34,633 nt of DNA, taken from positions 1 to 34,633 of the forward strand of contig JAYMTA010000216.1 of NCBI GenBank assembly GCA_036897625.1, given 5' to 3'. This stretch comes from Pelargonium cotyledonis. Taxonomy: Eukaryota; Streptophyta; Magnoliopsida; Geraniales; Geraniaceae. Positions within the stretch are counted from its first letter, which is position 1. Each line of letters starts with the position of its first letter. Position numbers and translations under genes: made by a program. The notes under the pieces are model-generated. The model worked only from the letters and a program-made list of their open reading frames with translations, searched no databases and was not told where the DNA came from. This document shows, in pieces, positions 1-10,890 of the stretch.

Positions 1-1500
1 GGGAGAGGGTGTTATCGATCCGTGAGGCACTCAGTTCGATGGAGTATTAACCTACATTTTGGTTTCTATAGGAGTACTTATTACACAATTTATTCATACC
101 ACGTTAAATCTTACTTGAGAGACCTTCATTTGGATAGGCAATATTGCTACTGTAGGTGAAACATCAATGGGTTCCAAGTCTTATCCACATTTTAGATTTC
201 GTAACTTTACTTGTACCAAGAAATAGTTAAAGTATCAATTGTTATATCTTTTGTTCAAATGAAATCCATAGTCATAACTTTCTAAGACACAAGTCTTATA
301 ACAAATTTAAGTTTGATTTGAATGTGTGTATGAGTTGTGTTATTGTACTAAACATTCTTAATCTTACAAGTAATAGACATGTTATTGCACTGTACAAAAA
401 ATACATGAATTGGATTACATACCATAAACAACTTGGACATAAGTGTTTGAAGTCATTTTGCCTCAACACTGATGGAGTCAAGTGCGACTACTTCGACCTA
501 TACAACATAGTTTGTTTTACCGATATTTAAGTGACATCATTGCCACCAATGTTAAATACATACCTTGTGCAATTTTCGAGTTGCTGACTATATGGCTTTT
601 ATAGATGAAGCCTTAAAGAATTGTTGTAAACTTTTCATAATGTAATCGAAGGAAAACAATTTTCTTCAAGAGTTTCATCACTATGTATATGGTCATCTAA
701 TGTGTTCCTTTTGGATAATTTGTGCATCTGCTCAACTTCATGATCAAATATGAAATATCAAGTAGAGAACAATTAACAAGATACATAATCCTCCCAATGG
801 TAAGACTTACGAGAATATCTTATTATTTGAGATACACGAACGCCATTATCATATTCGAAGAATGTGACAAACGGATCATAAGAAATATTTACATGTTTCA
901 CATTTTTTTACAGTCAAAGTTCTCAATTATAATTCTAGTATGTAGGTTGTGTATTTGACCACATAATGCTTCTTAAATATGACCAACGTGGAAATTTATA
1001 ATTTAATGCTCATCTCATGTCGACAAGATAAACCAAAAATTGACTTGTCCAAGTAATAACTCATTTCAAATTACTTTTAACTATGGTTTTCCACTTTATT
1101 ATAACTTCTAATCCAACAAATTTAATAGTTTAAGAGTTCTACTTCCTAACAAACTTAGTAGTTAATTAGAATATCTACCTTAGGATAAAAGACGTATTAC
1201 CCCCAAAAAAATATACTCAAACCTATAGTAACTTAACATATTTTCCCAAAACGTTGGAGGCAAATCCGTCTTTGGTGGTGAGTTGTCTTTTGGGCACCTT
1301 GGCCTCTCCTTATGCCTAATTGGCAATTCAGTTCGTTCATGTCTAACTTATTTTCTGTTTTACATTTTTGTAGCGAGGGCAACCAAAAACTACATCGGGC
1401 ATGCCATATTTGGTTTTTCATTTCTATTGTTTCTTAGTCTGGATTTATCTTAAATATCCGATTTCATATGATTATGAATATGAATATTCAAAATTCAATG
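1..1500. other. Left segment, compositionally distinct, no gene recognised
   Basis: This stretch is as AT-rich as the rest but has a different dinucleotide balance. In 721-780 I counted 7 CpA plus 5 TpG against 3 ApC plus 2 GpT, and 4 TpA against 8 ApT, the reverse of what is seen to the right. Open frames are short: 70 codons at 318-530 (+), 78 at 722-958 (+) and 62 at 1233-1421 (-). The first contains HKQLGH, which faintly recalls the HxxLGH of copia pre-integrase domains, but no zinc-binding CxxC follows, so I do not call it. It may be plant- or animal-like nuclear repeat DNA, or a different sequence joined here. Confidence 0.5.
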
Positions 1501-1712
1501 TTTATTCGAAAATAGAATCCAATTGAAGACTTTCCCTTTTTGATTCCTTGGTTTACGGAATAAAGCTGGAGTCAAGAAACATAGCTAGTCTTAAGTAAAA
1601 GCTCAAACAGGGTTTCCTTTACCTTAAGGAATACGGCCTTTAGTACATTTATGAAAGACAAGGTCTTGTAGATCAAACCCTAATCGAAAAGAGAATCCCA
1701 GAACCCCTTTTA

Positions 1713-1758
1713 AGTATCACTTTTGCTTTTAACAGATTTAGTATCACTTTTGCTTTTA
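1713..1758. repeat. Short tandem duplication, 27-base unit with 19-base exact core
   Basis: AGTATCACTTTTGCTTTTA occurs at 1713-1731 and again at 1740-1758, separated by eight bases. The exact match within TA-rich surroundings suggests a small, fairly recent tandem duplication, probably by slippage. No function is implied. Confidence 0.85.
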
Positions 1759-4700
1759 GAGTGAAGCAAGGGATCTAAAGAGGAGTGGGGGCTAGACTAT
1801 AATTAGTAAAAAAAACTAGAAGAAATTCCTAATAAAATACTTGTAGGATAACGGAGCACACAAAACCCTATCCCTTACTCTTGAAACTAAAATATGGAAA
1901 GCGAGCGAAAAGATATGTTGCGACGGGGCGTCTTTTAGCCGACTCCTTTAAGGGCAAGTTCCCGTTCGGTAAATTAACGTACATTTTTAAAAAGAAGTCC
2001 TTGGTTCAAAGTTAACAAGCAGTTTAATAAAAGGAAATCTTAAAAGTTTTTAGTTTTTATAATAGAAGAATTTAACTAAGCTTAGTATTTCTAATCGAGT
2101 ATTCCCGCTTTAAGGTATTTTCTTGCATAAGTAAGAATTTAGTCTCTAAAAAGAGGTATGGAAAGTACTATAACTCTAAGAGTTTACCTTCACTTCCTGG
2201 CTTTTATCGTATTTTTGAAGCTAGTAGTTCTTGAAAGTCTTTATTTAGATTTACTACTTGAGTTTTAAGGAAAAAGCGCTCTTTTTAGGACCCTTCTTAA
2301 ATATTAAATAACTGCAATATTCCAAGCATTCCGACAAGGCTCTTCTCAATTAGTGCTATTCGGCCAAAACACCTAACCTTTTATACTTCAGTAATGTATT
2401 AGCCTCAAGAACATATAAGTTAATTTCCTTTTTCTGAGTGCTGTAAGAGAATATATAAAGTTTTCTACAAAGTCTAATTGCTATTTGGAAACCTTAGCAT
2501 AGGAGAATCCTGGGTACACCTATAAGGCCTCTTAAGTAGAAACGATCTTAATATTTCCATAGAAACAAAAGACAAGGGGATTCCGTATTAAAAAGAAAAC
2601 TATTAATTCTGCCTTGTTTTCGGCGATTCACTTTGCCATTAATTGCCAGTACAAAAAGCGTTTGTGAAAGCGCTTGACTTAAACCGCTATGGGATTTTTA
2701 GACCCGAATTGAACCTATAACTTTTGATAAGTTTTATAAGTGCTTTACATTTGGATTGGGCGTAAAAGTAAGACTAAATAAACAGAACATACTAATATAT
2801 TAAGTACTAAACCGGAAACAGATATCTATTTAAGTGTATGAAAATCCTTAAAAATTTAGAAGCTAAATAAAGCACATGTCTACCCCTTGTATCCAATGGA
2901 CTTGTCAGGGATCCCCTTAGGAGTACTAACTCTATCCGATTCCATTTTTAATTTCAAAATGTGAGACCAATCTTATAATAAAAAGAGGTCCTGTTTTACA
3001 AATAGGGTTTTAGCAAGGATAGTCTGAAGTAGTCTAAGTCAACCCTTTTGCGATAGCGGTAGAGTTAATGTTGCAATGACAAAGCCCATTATAAAGAAGT
3101 CTTTTATCCCAATAAAGTAGCTTGAGTTTAAAGTCTTTACTGATAAATTCTTTATTAAAAAGCATATGGCTACAAGGTAGTACTTACTAGGATTCTTAGG
3201 AAAAAAAGAACCCTTATCTTTCTGACAAACATGTATTTCTTATGTTATTTTTTATACTAGGTAGAGAGGTTCTTTGTTATTAGTGTCTATCTCTAGTTAC
3301 CCCACTCAAAACAAAACACAGGCTTTGATTGAGATTGAGAGCAGCCAAGTAAGAGCTATCGTAAGTCATAACAGGGGTTTCTCTATATTATACATAAGTA
3401 GTCTTCTTATTATTATCCAGAAATCATACCTACTGGGTTTCTTTTAACATTCACAGGACTTTCCGTCTAGTACAGCTTCTAAGATGTCCAGACTTAGGAG
3501 TATTCTAGGACTCCTTTGAAAAAATCTATTGTATCCAAGTCAATTCTTCTGGTCTATGATACTCGAATTGGTAAGTACAACTTTTCGTTTGGTAACTCAG
3601 ATACCGGCATTTATAGGCAATCCTAACTAGAAAAGGTACTTATTTAAAACTCTCTTAATTAATAATTTTTTGTAGCGGAATTCCGGAACTCTTGCTGGAG
3701 CCTATTACATAGATAAAAGGGTTCCCCTTGCTATATTATAGGACAATCCGTTATTTTGATCCAAGAATTCTTATGGCTCCTATGCTTTTACACCTTCTTT
3801 ACCTGGATTAGGAAAGATTGGAAAACCCGCGCTTACCCCTTAGTTCTATGGGTGTCCCTTACCGGAAATTGCTTACTTTTCTCTGTAAGCTGAAATATTC
3901 GGAGTAGTTAAGGATTTTAGGGATTCTAAATAAGTCCTGCTAAAGTATAGCTGTTCTCTTACCGATCCGTAAATTCGTTTGTGGTTATATCTAAAAGAAA
4001 TTGGCAAATAGAAAGTTTTAATTAAGTAAAAGATAAGGTACAATTCTGAACTCCTGTATAAATATCTTGTATCCAAAATTTTCTCTTGATCTTAAGAAAC
4101 TCCGTAAATAAGGAAGGTTAAGCCGAAGCCGGAGCAGTTCTGCAGCAACACGGGTTTGCTAACTATATAATATAATCTACTATAAAGTCCTGGCTAATTA
4201 TTTAGAAATCGTTGACTAGCTAAAGTAATTACTTCTCGCACGCAATTAAAAATAGATGAGTTGGCATAGTAAGTAAACCGATCAAAGTAATCAATCTAAA
4301 TTCTTTCGCACATATAAGAGCCCACTCACTTTAAAAATTTTTACTCGAATTACGCACTTTTAAATTACAGCTTAGGTCTAGTAACCATTTATACTAACGA
4401 TTCGATATGACTACTAGCCATCCGCCCACGATTATGAACTTCGTTTTATATAAAGCCCTCGGTTTTTGTACAGAGTTATACACCAACTAAGAAAACATCA
4501 TTAGCATGAACTCCTAAGGGCTTCTTCAGATTCTTACTATATGGCAGAGTGTGTCATTGAGTTGCCTAAGTAGCTCGCCATTTTATACAGACATATTTTG
4601 AGAAAACCTGATTCGTGAATTATATAAAAGATCTACTAGTATATACACCGGGGAAGTGCTAAAAATTTATTTACAAGTTGCTTTTTAGTATAATAGGAGT

Positions 4701-5215
4701 TTAATCCTAAGTATTCATACAATACGAAGCTTTTGGCCTTTGTGATACTCCTTTGAATTGGCCCTTATAATGCATAATAATGCTAACTAAATTTAAGCAA
4801 AGGTAAGTCAAACAACATTATAGATCTAATTACACTCTTAATTTATGTAATATAAGTCTTGCTTATTTCCTCCTTGTTTTTAGTGGAATACTTTAGACTG
4901 GACTACTACGTTGTTTTTCTTTTCAAAAGTAAGGGCTCGCTAGATTCTTGATATACCCTATTTCTCTGTAACTATGATAGATATTGCACCTTAATTGTTT
5001 TTATAACTTTAACCGCATAATTTATATAATAGGGGTAAGGTACTCTTATACATTTAGTTGTTCCTATGCTTTCCAACCGATACAGTAGTTTTTTGAACTG
5101 ATTAAGAAACTTTCCTCAGTCTCATATCCCAAAGTCTTTCTTCAAGACTTTGCGAGCTTTAGAAAAGTAAGAGAGCTTCTGAATTGCTGCTATTTGCAGT
5201 ATTTGTGACTATCAA

Positions 5216-5235
5216 AACTATATCACGATATAGTT
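5216..5235. repeat. Perfect 9-bp inverted repeat with 2-base loop
   Basis: AACTATATC and GATATAGTT are perfectly complementary around the dinucleotide AC. It lies in non-coding DNA. In sequence this rich in TpA a chance origin is plausible, and no T-run follows that would suggest a terminator. Confidence 0.7.
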
Positions 5236-8114
5236 ACATGCTACCAAAAACTGTTACTCAAGTTAGTCCTACGGTATCTATTATTCGGAATTTCTATTAG
5301 ATCTTATAGCGTATCTTATAAAGAAGGAGATCTTTTTCCTCCAAAAACAAGGAGAGGACTCTTAATTATTTAGTTAGTGACTACTGACTTTAACACCTTT
5401 TACTAGACCAACTAGCCATTTATAATTCAGTAAAAACAAAGTCTGCGTGTTACCCCTTCCAAGTTCAAGCTCTCACAAAGCAAATACGTAATCCTCATAT
5501 AGTACCGAAAGGTAAACCCCGGAAATCCATATACAAGAATTAAAAACCTTACTGGGATAGCGTAGGAGTCCTTAAGTGTGCACGCAAAGGGTTTGAATCC
5601 TATAATTTTTAATCTAAACTGCAAGGGAGATGTTCGAGCTATACCATTTTTTACTGAAAAGTAGTATATATAAAACCCATTTTAATTTAAGAAAGAGTAT
5701 ACTCTTAACTATATTTTTGAATTGTAAGAAAAGACATTGAATTTTATTCCCAATACCATACCCCCTTTTATTCTATCGCATTTCGGTTTGTAAAATCTCG
5801 CATAACTTTGATCCAGCAGAGGGTAGTGTAGGCGCGTAGTTAAGGCATCTTTAAAATTTTTTAATTGAATCTCTTTACCTGATTCAATAAAACATATAAC
5901 AGATTTTTTAGTTTAAGTAGGAAACCCCTTACGAGCTGCTTGTAGTTCAACACCGGTAATTTTATGTTAACGCGCACGGGTTCAATGGATACTGATTCGA
6001 AGAATGTACTAGTGTTTTATTAAAAAGCAGGTGGTTACGGATATCTTGTCGTGAAAACAATTCCGTGTTAATATATAATTCTAATTAACAAAAACAGGAT
6101 ATGGCGGCCCCTTTTCCTAAACATACATAATCGAAGTCTTTCTAGAGTAACTGAAGACAAAATCGCACACCCCAACTTAAGAATTAAACCCCGCCCGGTC
6201 AGATGGTTTTGGAGTCGTTTACTTACACTTACTGAGAATACTTTACTACAGCCTTTTATAAGAAATTAGATCTCGTTTAAGTTCCTTTTTAACTACTAGA
6301 TTCAAATCTACGGTATTTGCTACTATACTAGAATTGCTTGTTCTACCATATTATCCGTTTCACTTGGTATAAGAGCGTATACTCGATATTTAGTAATACT
6401 TGTTTAAATTCTTAAGCTATCCCTAAACTATATATATTAAACCTTATACTTTTTTCACACTCAGGAGCTCCTTTGGCGTAAGCTATTCAATTTCTAGAAT
6501 TGAGGATACAAAGTTTCCAATATTCAAAGTTCTAGATTTAATCTATTATCAAGCCAAGCCTTAATCCGATACTACTGCGCAAGAAATTTAGGACTGCTTT
6601 TTATCACAACTGAATTCTATGAGAGTAAGCACATAAACTTAGCGCGGAGACTCCTTAATTTGCTAGTTATAGAGTTGTTGTGGTGTCATAAAACTGTTAA
6701 TCTGATTGCGTGTTATCCAAAGTAGAACAAAAACAAGTGTCTTGCCGGCGGCAGCTACTTATTGCTATAAAAAGGGGGATTTTAGAAAGATTTTTTTTTT
6801 AATAAAAGAAAAACCCGACAAAGGCTTTTACACATTACGTAGCTCAGGATTCAAAATTAATTGATAAGGGAAAGAGAGGGGATATAGTAAAAAGCGCTTG
6901 CATATACATGTAGTAAAGGTCTTCTTTTTTAGTAGCTGTAGTAAAAACAATGGATCCGGTCAAGGGCAACTATGTAACCTTTATCATTCTTGGAAAAGTA
7001 GTAAAACTTTTTATGGGAATGAGGGCAGCCCTCCATATGAAATTTCCTAAACTCGATACCCGTAAAAGACTTCTATCGAAAAGCTGTAATATATACGCTT
7101 CCCTGACTAAAAATAAAATGGGTTAAACAAAGAAACCGGTTACAATATATGTAATCTAAGTATTCAAAAAGGCGTCTAACTTATACTAAGAAGGGACTTC
7201 TATGCTTTCTAAACGGGATTCTTGGTAAAAGAAAGTATGGGTCCTCGTAAAGCTGTTACAGAAAACTCATTTTATTAAAAAATTTGCTTCTTGCGGAAGG
7301 AATTGCTTTGGGGATACTAGTACATAAGAGCTTTTCTTAGCTTTAGTCTATTTCCCAGATTGTACTCGAGCTTGCTGCTAGAAAGCATAGAATTTAAGAG
7401 ACAAAGACAAGAAACTCCCGCTTTTTTTCTTTGCAAGTAAGGGACTCGTTGAATTGCTTCAGTAAGAAAGGGCATACATATAACTCTACTAAATTCTAGC
7501 CCATAAACCTTTCATCTTATTAGTTGCCTACTTTCGTGAAGATAATGTTATGGATCTACGCCCTGGATTTATATACAACCCGCGCACCCCTGTGAATCCC
7601 CTTGACCTAGACAAGAATTCTTAGGTTAAATGGTGTAATTTCATTTCTTTGACTGAAGGGAAATGAAAGGTAGGTGCTTCCCACTAGGAGGCTTGGTACT
7701 ATTGGGGTCCTAGCCAGGAAGATTCAAAAGGGATTCAAGTTTTAATATACCCATAGAGACAGAGTTAGGGAGTCGATGTATAGGATAATCTTAAGAGCTA
7801 GAACTCCGAATCCTGGACCTAATTATCTCCAACCTGAAGTGTAGAATTAGTTAGTTAACACGGGGTCCCCTTTAAAAAGTCTAACTGAACTCCCGTATCC
7901 ACTAGTTAGGTACGGAAAGGTATACTAAAAAATATCAAAAGCGGTTCTAAAGGCCCATACCGAAGTGACTCATCTATAAAGAAAAGAGGTAGGCCGAGTT
8001 ACAGATTTTAATGTAGGAGCTCATTTTATAATAATGAAATTCGTATGAGTCGACCAATGGGTAAGCCCAAAGAAACCGGTATGACTTCTTGTAGTATAAC
8101 ACCTATATATGTTA

Positions 8115-8378
8115 GGCTAACAAACTATACCTACCTAAATGACAAAATTGTGTTCCAAGATTCTTATACAAGAAAAGTTGTATAATAAATTGAAAAAATG
8201 CGGTCAATTTCTTTCCTTTGAAATCTGGGGTATCTCCTATTAAATCGGAGGAGCTCCCTTCCATAAATATGAACGAAGGTCTTGCGCAGGTTAATTCATG
8301 CAATTTCATTAGCAGAGCGCTCTGAGCATACTGGTATAGAGATAAGGAAATACTTAGAGCTGTCTCGGTAGTTATCGA
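8115..8378 (-). pseudogene. Gag-like fragment, possible Ty3/gypsy-type retrotransposon remnant
   Basis: On the minus strand the frame is open for 88 codons between TAG at 8379-8381 and TAA at 8112-8114; an ATG sits at 8307-8309. The reading starts with a helical stretch (YQYAQSALLMKLHEL). A PDFKGKKLTAFFQF motif follows, then a hydrophobic stretch and ending SLLA just before the stop. Fungal gypsy Gag proteins often have a coiled-coil start, then P-x-F-x-G-x-(+)-x-L-x-x-F-L-x-Q, then an alanine-tyrosine-leucine motif. That order is what I see, but the match is by eye only. Beyond the stop the same frame continues with TAA and TAG codons that would be Gln before C-to-T change. The function, if real, would have been the capsid of a retrotransposon. 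It could also be a chance open frame. Confidence 0.35.
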
Positions 8379-8686
8379 CTATAAGGAGCTCCAATAGGCA
8401 TTTCCCCGTACTCTGGTATTAGATTTCCTAGCACCTGGGCTTAGGCAGACTAATTAACAGAAATAAGCAACATAACTAAAGAGTAGCAGCACTCTTACAA
8501 AAAAAGAAGGTAAATAGTTAGCTTTTTCAGACGGATACCTCGTTTTCTTGTCAAAACCACAAGTTACTTGCACTTATTTTAAGAAAATCTGTACTAAGCT
8601 ACTCAGGAGAAAAAACAGAAATAAAAAAGACTTACTAAAAGCCCCTTCTGCGGACTATTAAATTACGGGTCTAAGCAAGACCTTTA

Positions 8687-8760
8687 TAAAACCAGTACGA
8701 CTTGAACCTATAGCCGTTTAGTTAAAAGCCCAATGCTCTGCCAACCGAGCTCTATACACC
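8687..8760 (-). pseudogene. tRNA-Lys(UUU)-like relic, probably the head of a short interspersed element
   Basis: The minus strand begins GGTGTATAGAGCTCGGTTGG and runs through GCAGAGCATTGGG, the loop CTTTTAA with anticodon TTT (8724-8726), and the T-loop GGTTCAAGTC. The D-arm, anticodon arm and T-loop are recognisably tRNA-Lys. The variable and T-stem pairing is imperfect, and the 3' acceptor strand is lost (TGGTTTT where TATACCC would be needed), so it cannot be a functional tRNA. Internal A-box and B-box promoter sequences survive. Plant mitochondrial trnK has a similar 5' end, which is the main argument for an organellar origin. The retained internal promoter with lost acceptor, and the shared flank with copies at 11.8 and 24.8 kb, favour a tRNA-derived repeat. 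Confidence 0.6.
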
Positions 8761-10662
8761 TACACAAAGAAAAAGGGAAAATAAGAACTAGGAATTTGGT
8801 AGTAAAGTAATTCGTTCAAATATGGCGAGGTATTTAAACTTAGTTTAATTGTTAAATTACATATATTATATTCTTAAAAACGGGGGTTATTCCTTAATAT
8901 TTACCAAAGGGATAGGTAATTAAAACAGAAGTTCCTCATTCCAAGCAAAAGCTTTCTTGACAAGAATAAGGTACAATCGTTTGTATAAAAAATATCTAGG
9001 CGGGAATTAGATTACTATCGAGCATATAGATAGAGGTACTGCTATCAGGAAATTATTCACTTTACTTCGATATAAAATATACGCAATTTCCTATCAGTAA
9101 CTGAGTAACCCGGACAATCTTCAAAGCTGGTAATTAAGAAATTAAAGGGATTTCATACTAGTTAAAGCTATTAAATAAACACATTATCAAAATATACAAT
9201 AACAGGGCCCCCTTTTCTTTCAACGTAAGGCAAAGCTTCAGATTCTAGTACTTCCAGACTCTTAACTATGGTTACACAGTCGTTAAAACTTTCTCTAGTA
9301 TTCCCCATGAATCATAAAAGTGGGGCAGTTTTGTACAAATCTAATTTTGATTTAATTTCTTCTTTAAAGAGGTTATATATTAAATATACCATAGCCGGGG
9401 ATCCCAGTTATAAATAGTAAAAGGAACCCTGTTTAATAGCAAACAAAAGTAATACTTGGGACCTATAAACTCTAGTTCCAGGAATGCTTTATTGCATAAG
9501 AGCCTCGAAGTAAAAAAGCAATTAAATATAATTGTAAAAGAATACCTCTGCAAACGCCTTTTATATCAATAAGGGATCCTAAGCTGAAGCAAAAGTCAAA
9601 CTTATTATACTACTAAATAGAATAGCTTGATACTAGATTTCTTCTAAATACTACTCTTGTTCTCTGACATGCTCCACCAAGATTCTAGCGCGCGGTCAAT
9701 GAAAATTCTTGGAGTACTTCACAAAACAGAGTCAACTTAAATCATGCGAAAGCAATATACCTAATAAGTATCCTAAGCCAAATTATCTAATTTGATATTC
9801 CAGTTTCGGGACAACTCTGGGAATTAGACTATGCTTGAACTTTATTTACCAGGATCCCCTAACCAAGGAAACGTTTCTCGAGTATAGATATTTTTAACAG
9901 GCACTTTTAACTGAGCTTGAAAACCTGCTTGCTAAAGGATTGCTAATTTACAAATTGAATATGGGAAGCTACAACAAGATATAGAAATTGAGTACGGATT
10001 ACTACTATACAGCACTTTTTAGTAAATGAAAGAAAGACCTTAATTCATAGACAAGGATCCCTTTTTACTGTCTCCGGCATCCTACTTATATACTTTTAGA
10101 GTAAGATAAGGGCATAGGACTTTACTTTGGAAAAGACCGTTACTTATTCATAATTATCATACAGCATTACAAGATAGTTAAAGTAGACACGTAGAGGTAG
10201 TTTCAAGGCCTTAAAAATTCTTTCCCTTTTGAACTGATGTCTTTAACAGAGCTGTGGGTTTCTTAAGCGGCAATTCTAGTTTAGAAAAGGGAGTTCTGGG
10301 TGCTACTAGGTAAATGTCAAGTCAACAAGTCAATAAGATTCACAAAGCTTTAGCAGAGGCTACGATAAGGATGCCTCCCTACTCTCTCACCAAGTGTACG
10401 GGATCCATGCGTATATAGTACCTACTTATACTATTACGAACAGTTAATAAAACTTAGAAAAGAAATTCATACTTAAACAAGAAAGTTCACTAAATTAGGT
10501 AAGAGTTCGGAATGCTGTTTTAATTACTACCTAACCCTAATACAGGAATTCACATAAAAGCGCAGTTCAGATAAAAAAGACGATACAGCAATTGTAAACT
10601 ACACAACTTTTTCCTTCGAATCAATTAAATATTTGTTTCGCCTATTGCTGACCTGAACTGAA
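8761..10662. other. TA-rich degraded DNA, no gene seen
   Basis: About 1.9 kb with no frame long enough to list. The line 9601-9660 is an extreme example of the local bias: no CpA, 2 TpG, 12 TpA, 7 ApT. Several GGATCC hexamers fall here (near 9402, 9570, 9853, 10056 and 10401). I see no gene, tRNA or terminal repeat. Confidence 0.6.
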
Positions 10663-10890
10663 CTATGTAGTAGATTTCCCGTTAATATTAAATATAGAGC
10701 TGCTCTGAAACAAGGGACCCTTTAGCATGCATAATTTATTGTAAGCTTTTTGCCATATCCATAAAAAATCTAACCTTTGCGAGCACCCTCTGTATAAATC
10801 TGTCAGATAAAGTCTTTTAATTACTGCTATAGGATTACTATAGCAAGTCTCAAGTACACAAAATTCTTTATTAGTGGGAATCAAGGGCAT
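10663..10890 (-). pseudogene. Pol fragment resembling the RT-RNase H junction of Ty3/gypsy elements
   Basis: The minus-strand frame encodes 75 residues from ATG at 10888-10890 to a TAG ending at 10663. Its middle reads IAVIKRLYLTDLYRG, followed by LDFLWIWQKAYNKL and then KGPLFQSSSIFN. In gypsy Pol the reverse transcriptase ends with a segment of the form IA-x-PLT-x-L-(+)-(+)-G, then F-x-W-x-x-x-x-Q-x-A-F-x-x-L-K, then AP-L-x-x-F, before the RNase H catalytic aspartate. The order and spacing agree well. The next expected element, TDAS, is not seen, and the frame ends in TAG with further TAA/TAG codons after it. This would be a remnant of reverse transcription machinery. The Gag-like piece at 8.1-8.4 kb is on the same strand but on the wrong side, so the two probably belong to different insertions. 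Confidence 0.42.

Larger units (their letters stand above)
1501..8111. other. TA-rich degraded DNA, no gene seen
   Basis: About 6.6 kb with stops in every frame and no recognisable product. The longest frames are 67 codons at 3873-4076 (-) and 65 codons at 5427-5624 (-); neither resembles a family I know. Cytosines are mostly followed by C, T or G rather than A, and CTA, TAG, ACT and AGT are very common. This fits repeated DNA changed by C-to-T mutation at CpA, although I could only sample lines by hand. I saw no convincing LTR ends, promoter or terminator. Confidence 0.6.

Noticed and set aside
318-530. HKQLGH in a 70-codon frame as a copia GAG-pre-integrase domain
   Set aside because: Only four consensus residues match; the expected C-x-x-C with G-K is replaced by KCDYFDLYN, and neighbouring frames do not continue the polyprotein.
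5930-6000. tRNA-Asp-like element (TGTAGTTCAA followed by CACGGGTTCAA)
   Set aside because: The distance between the two motifs is about nine bases too short for a tRNA, there is no Asp anticodon, and stems do not pair.
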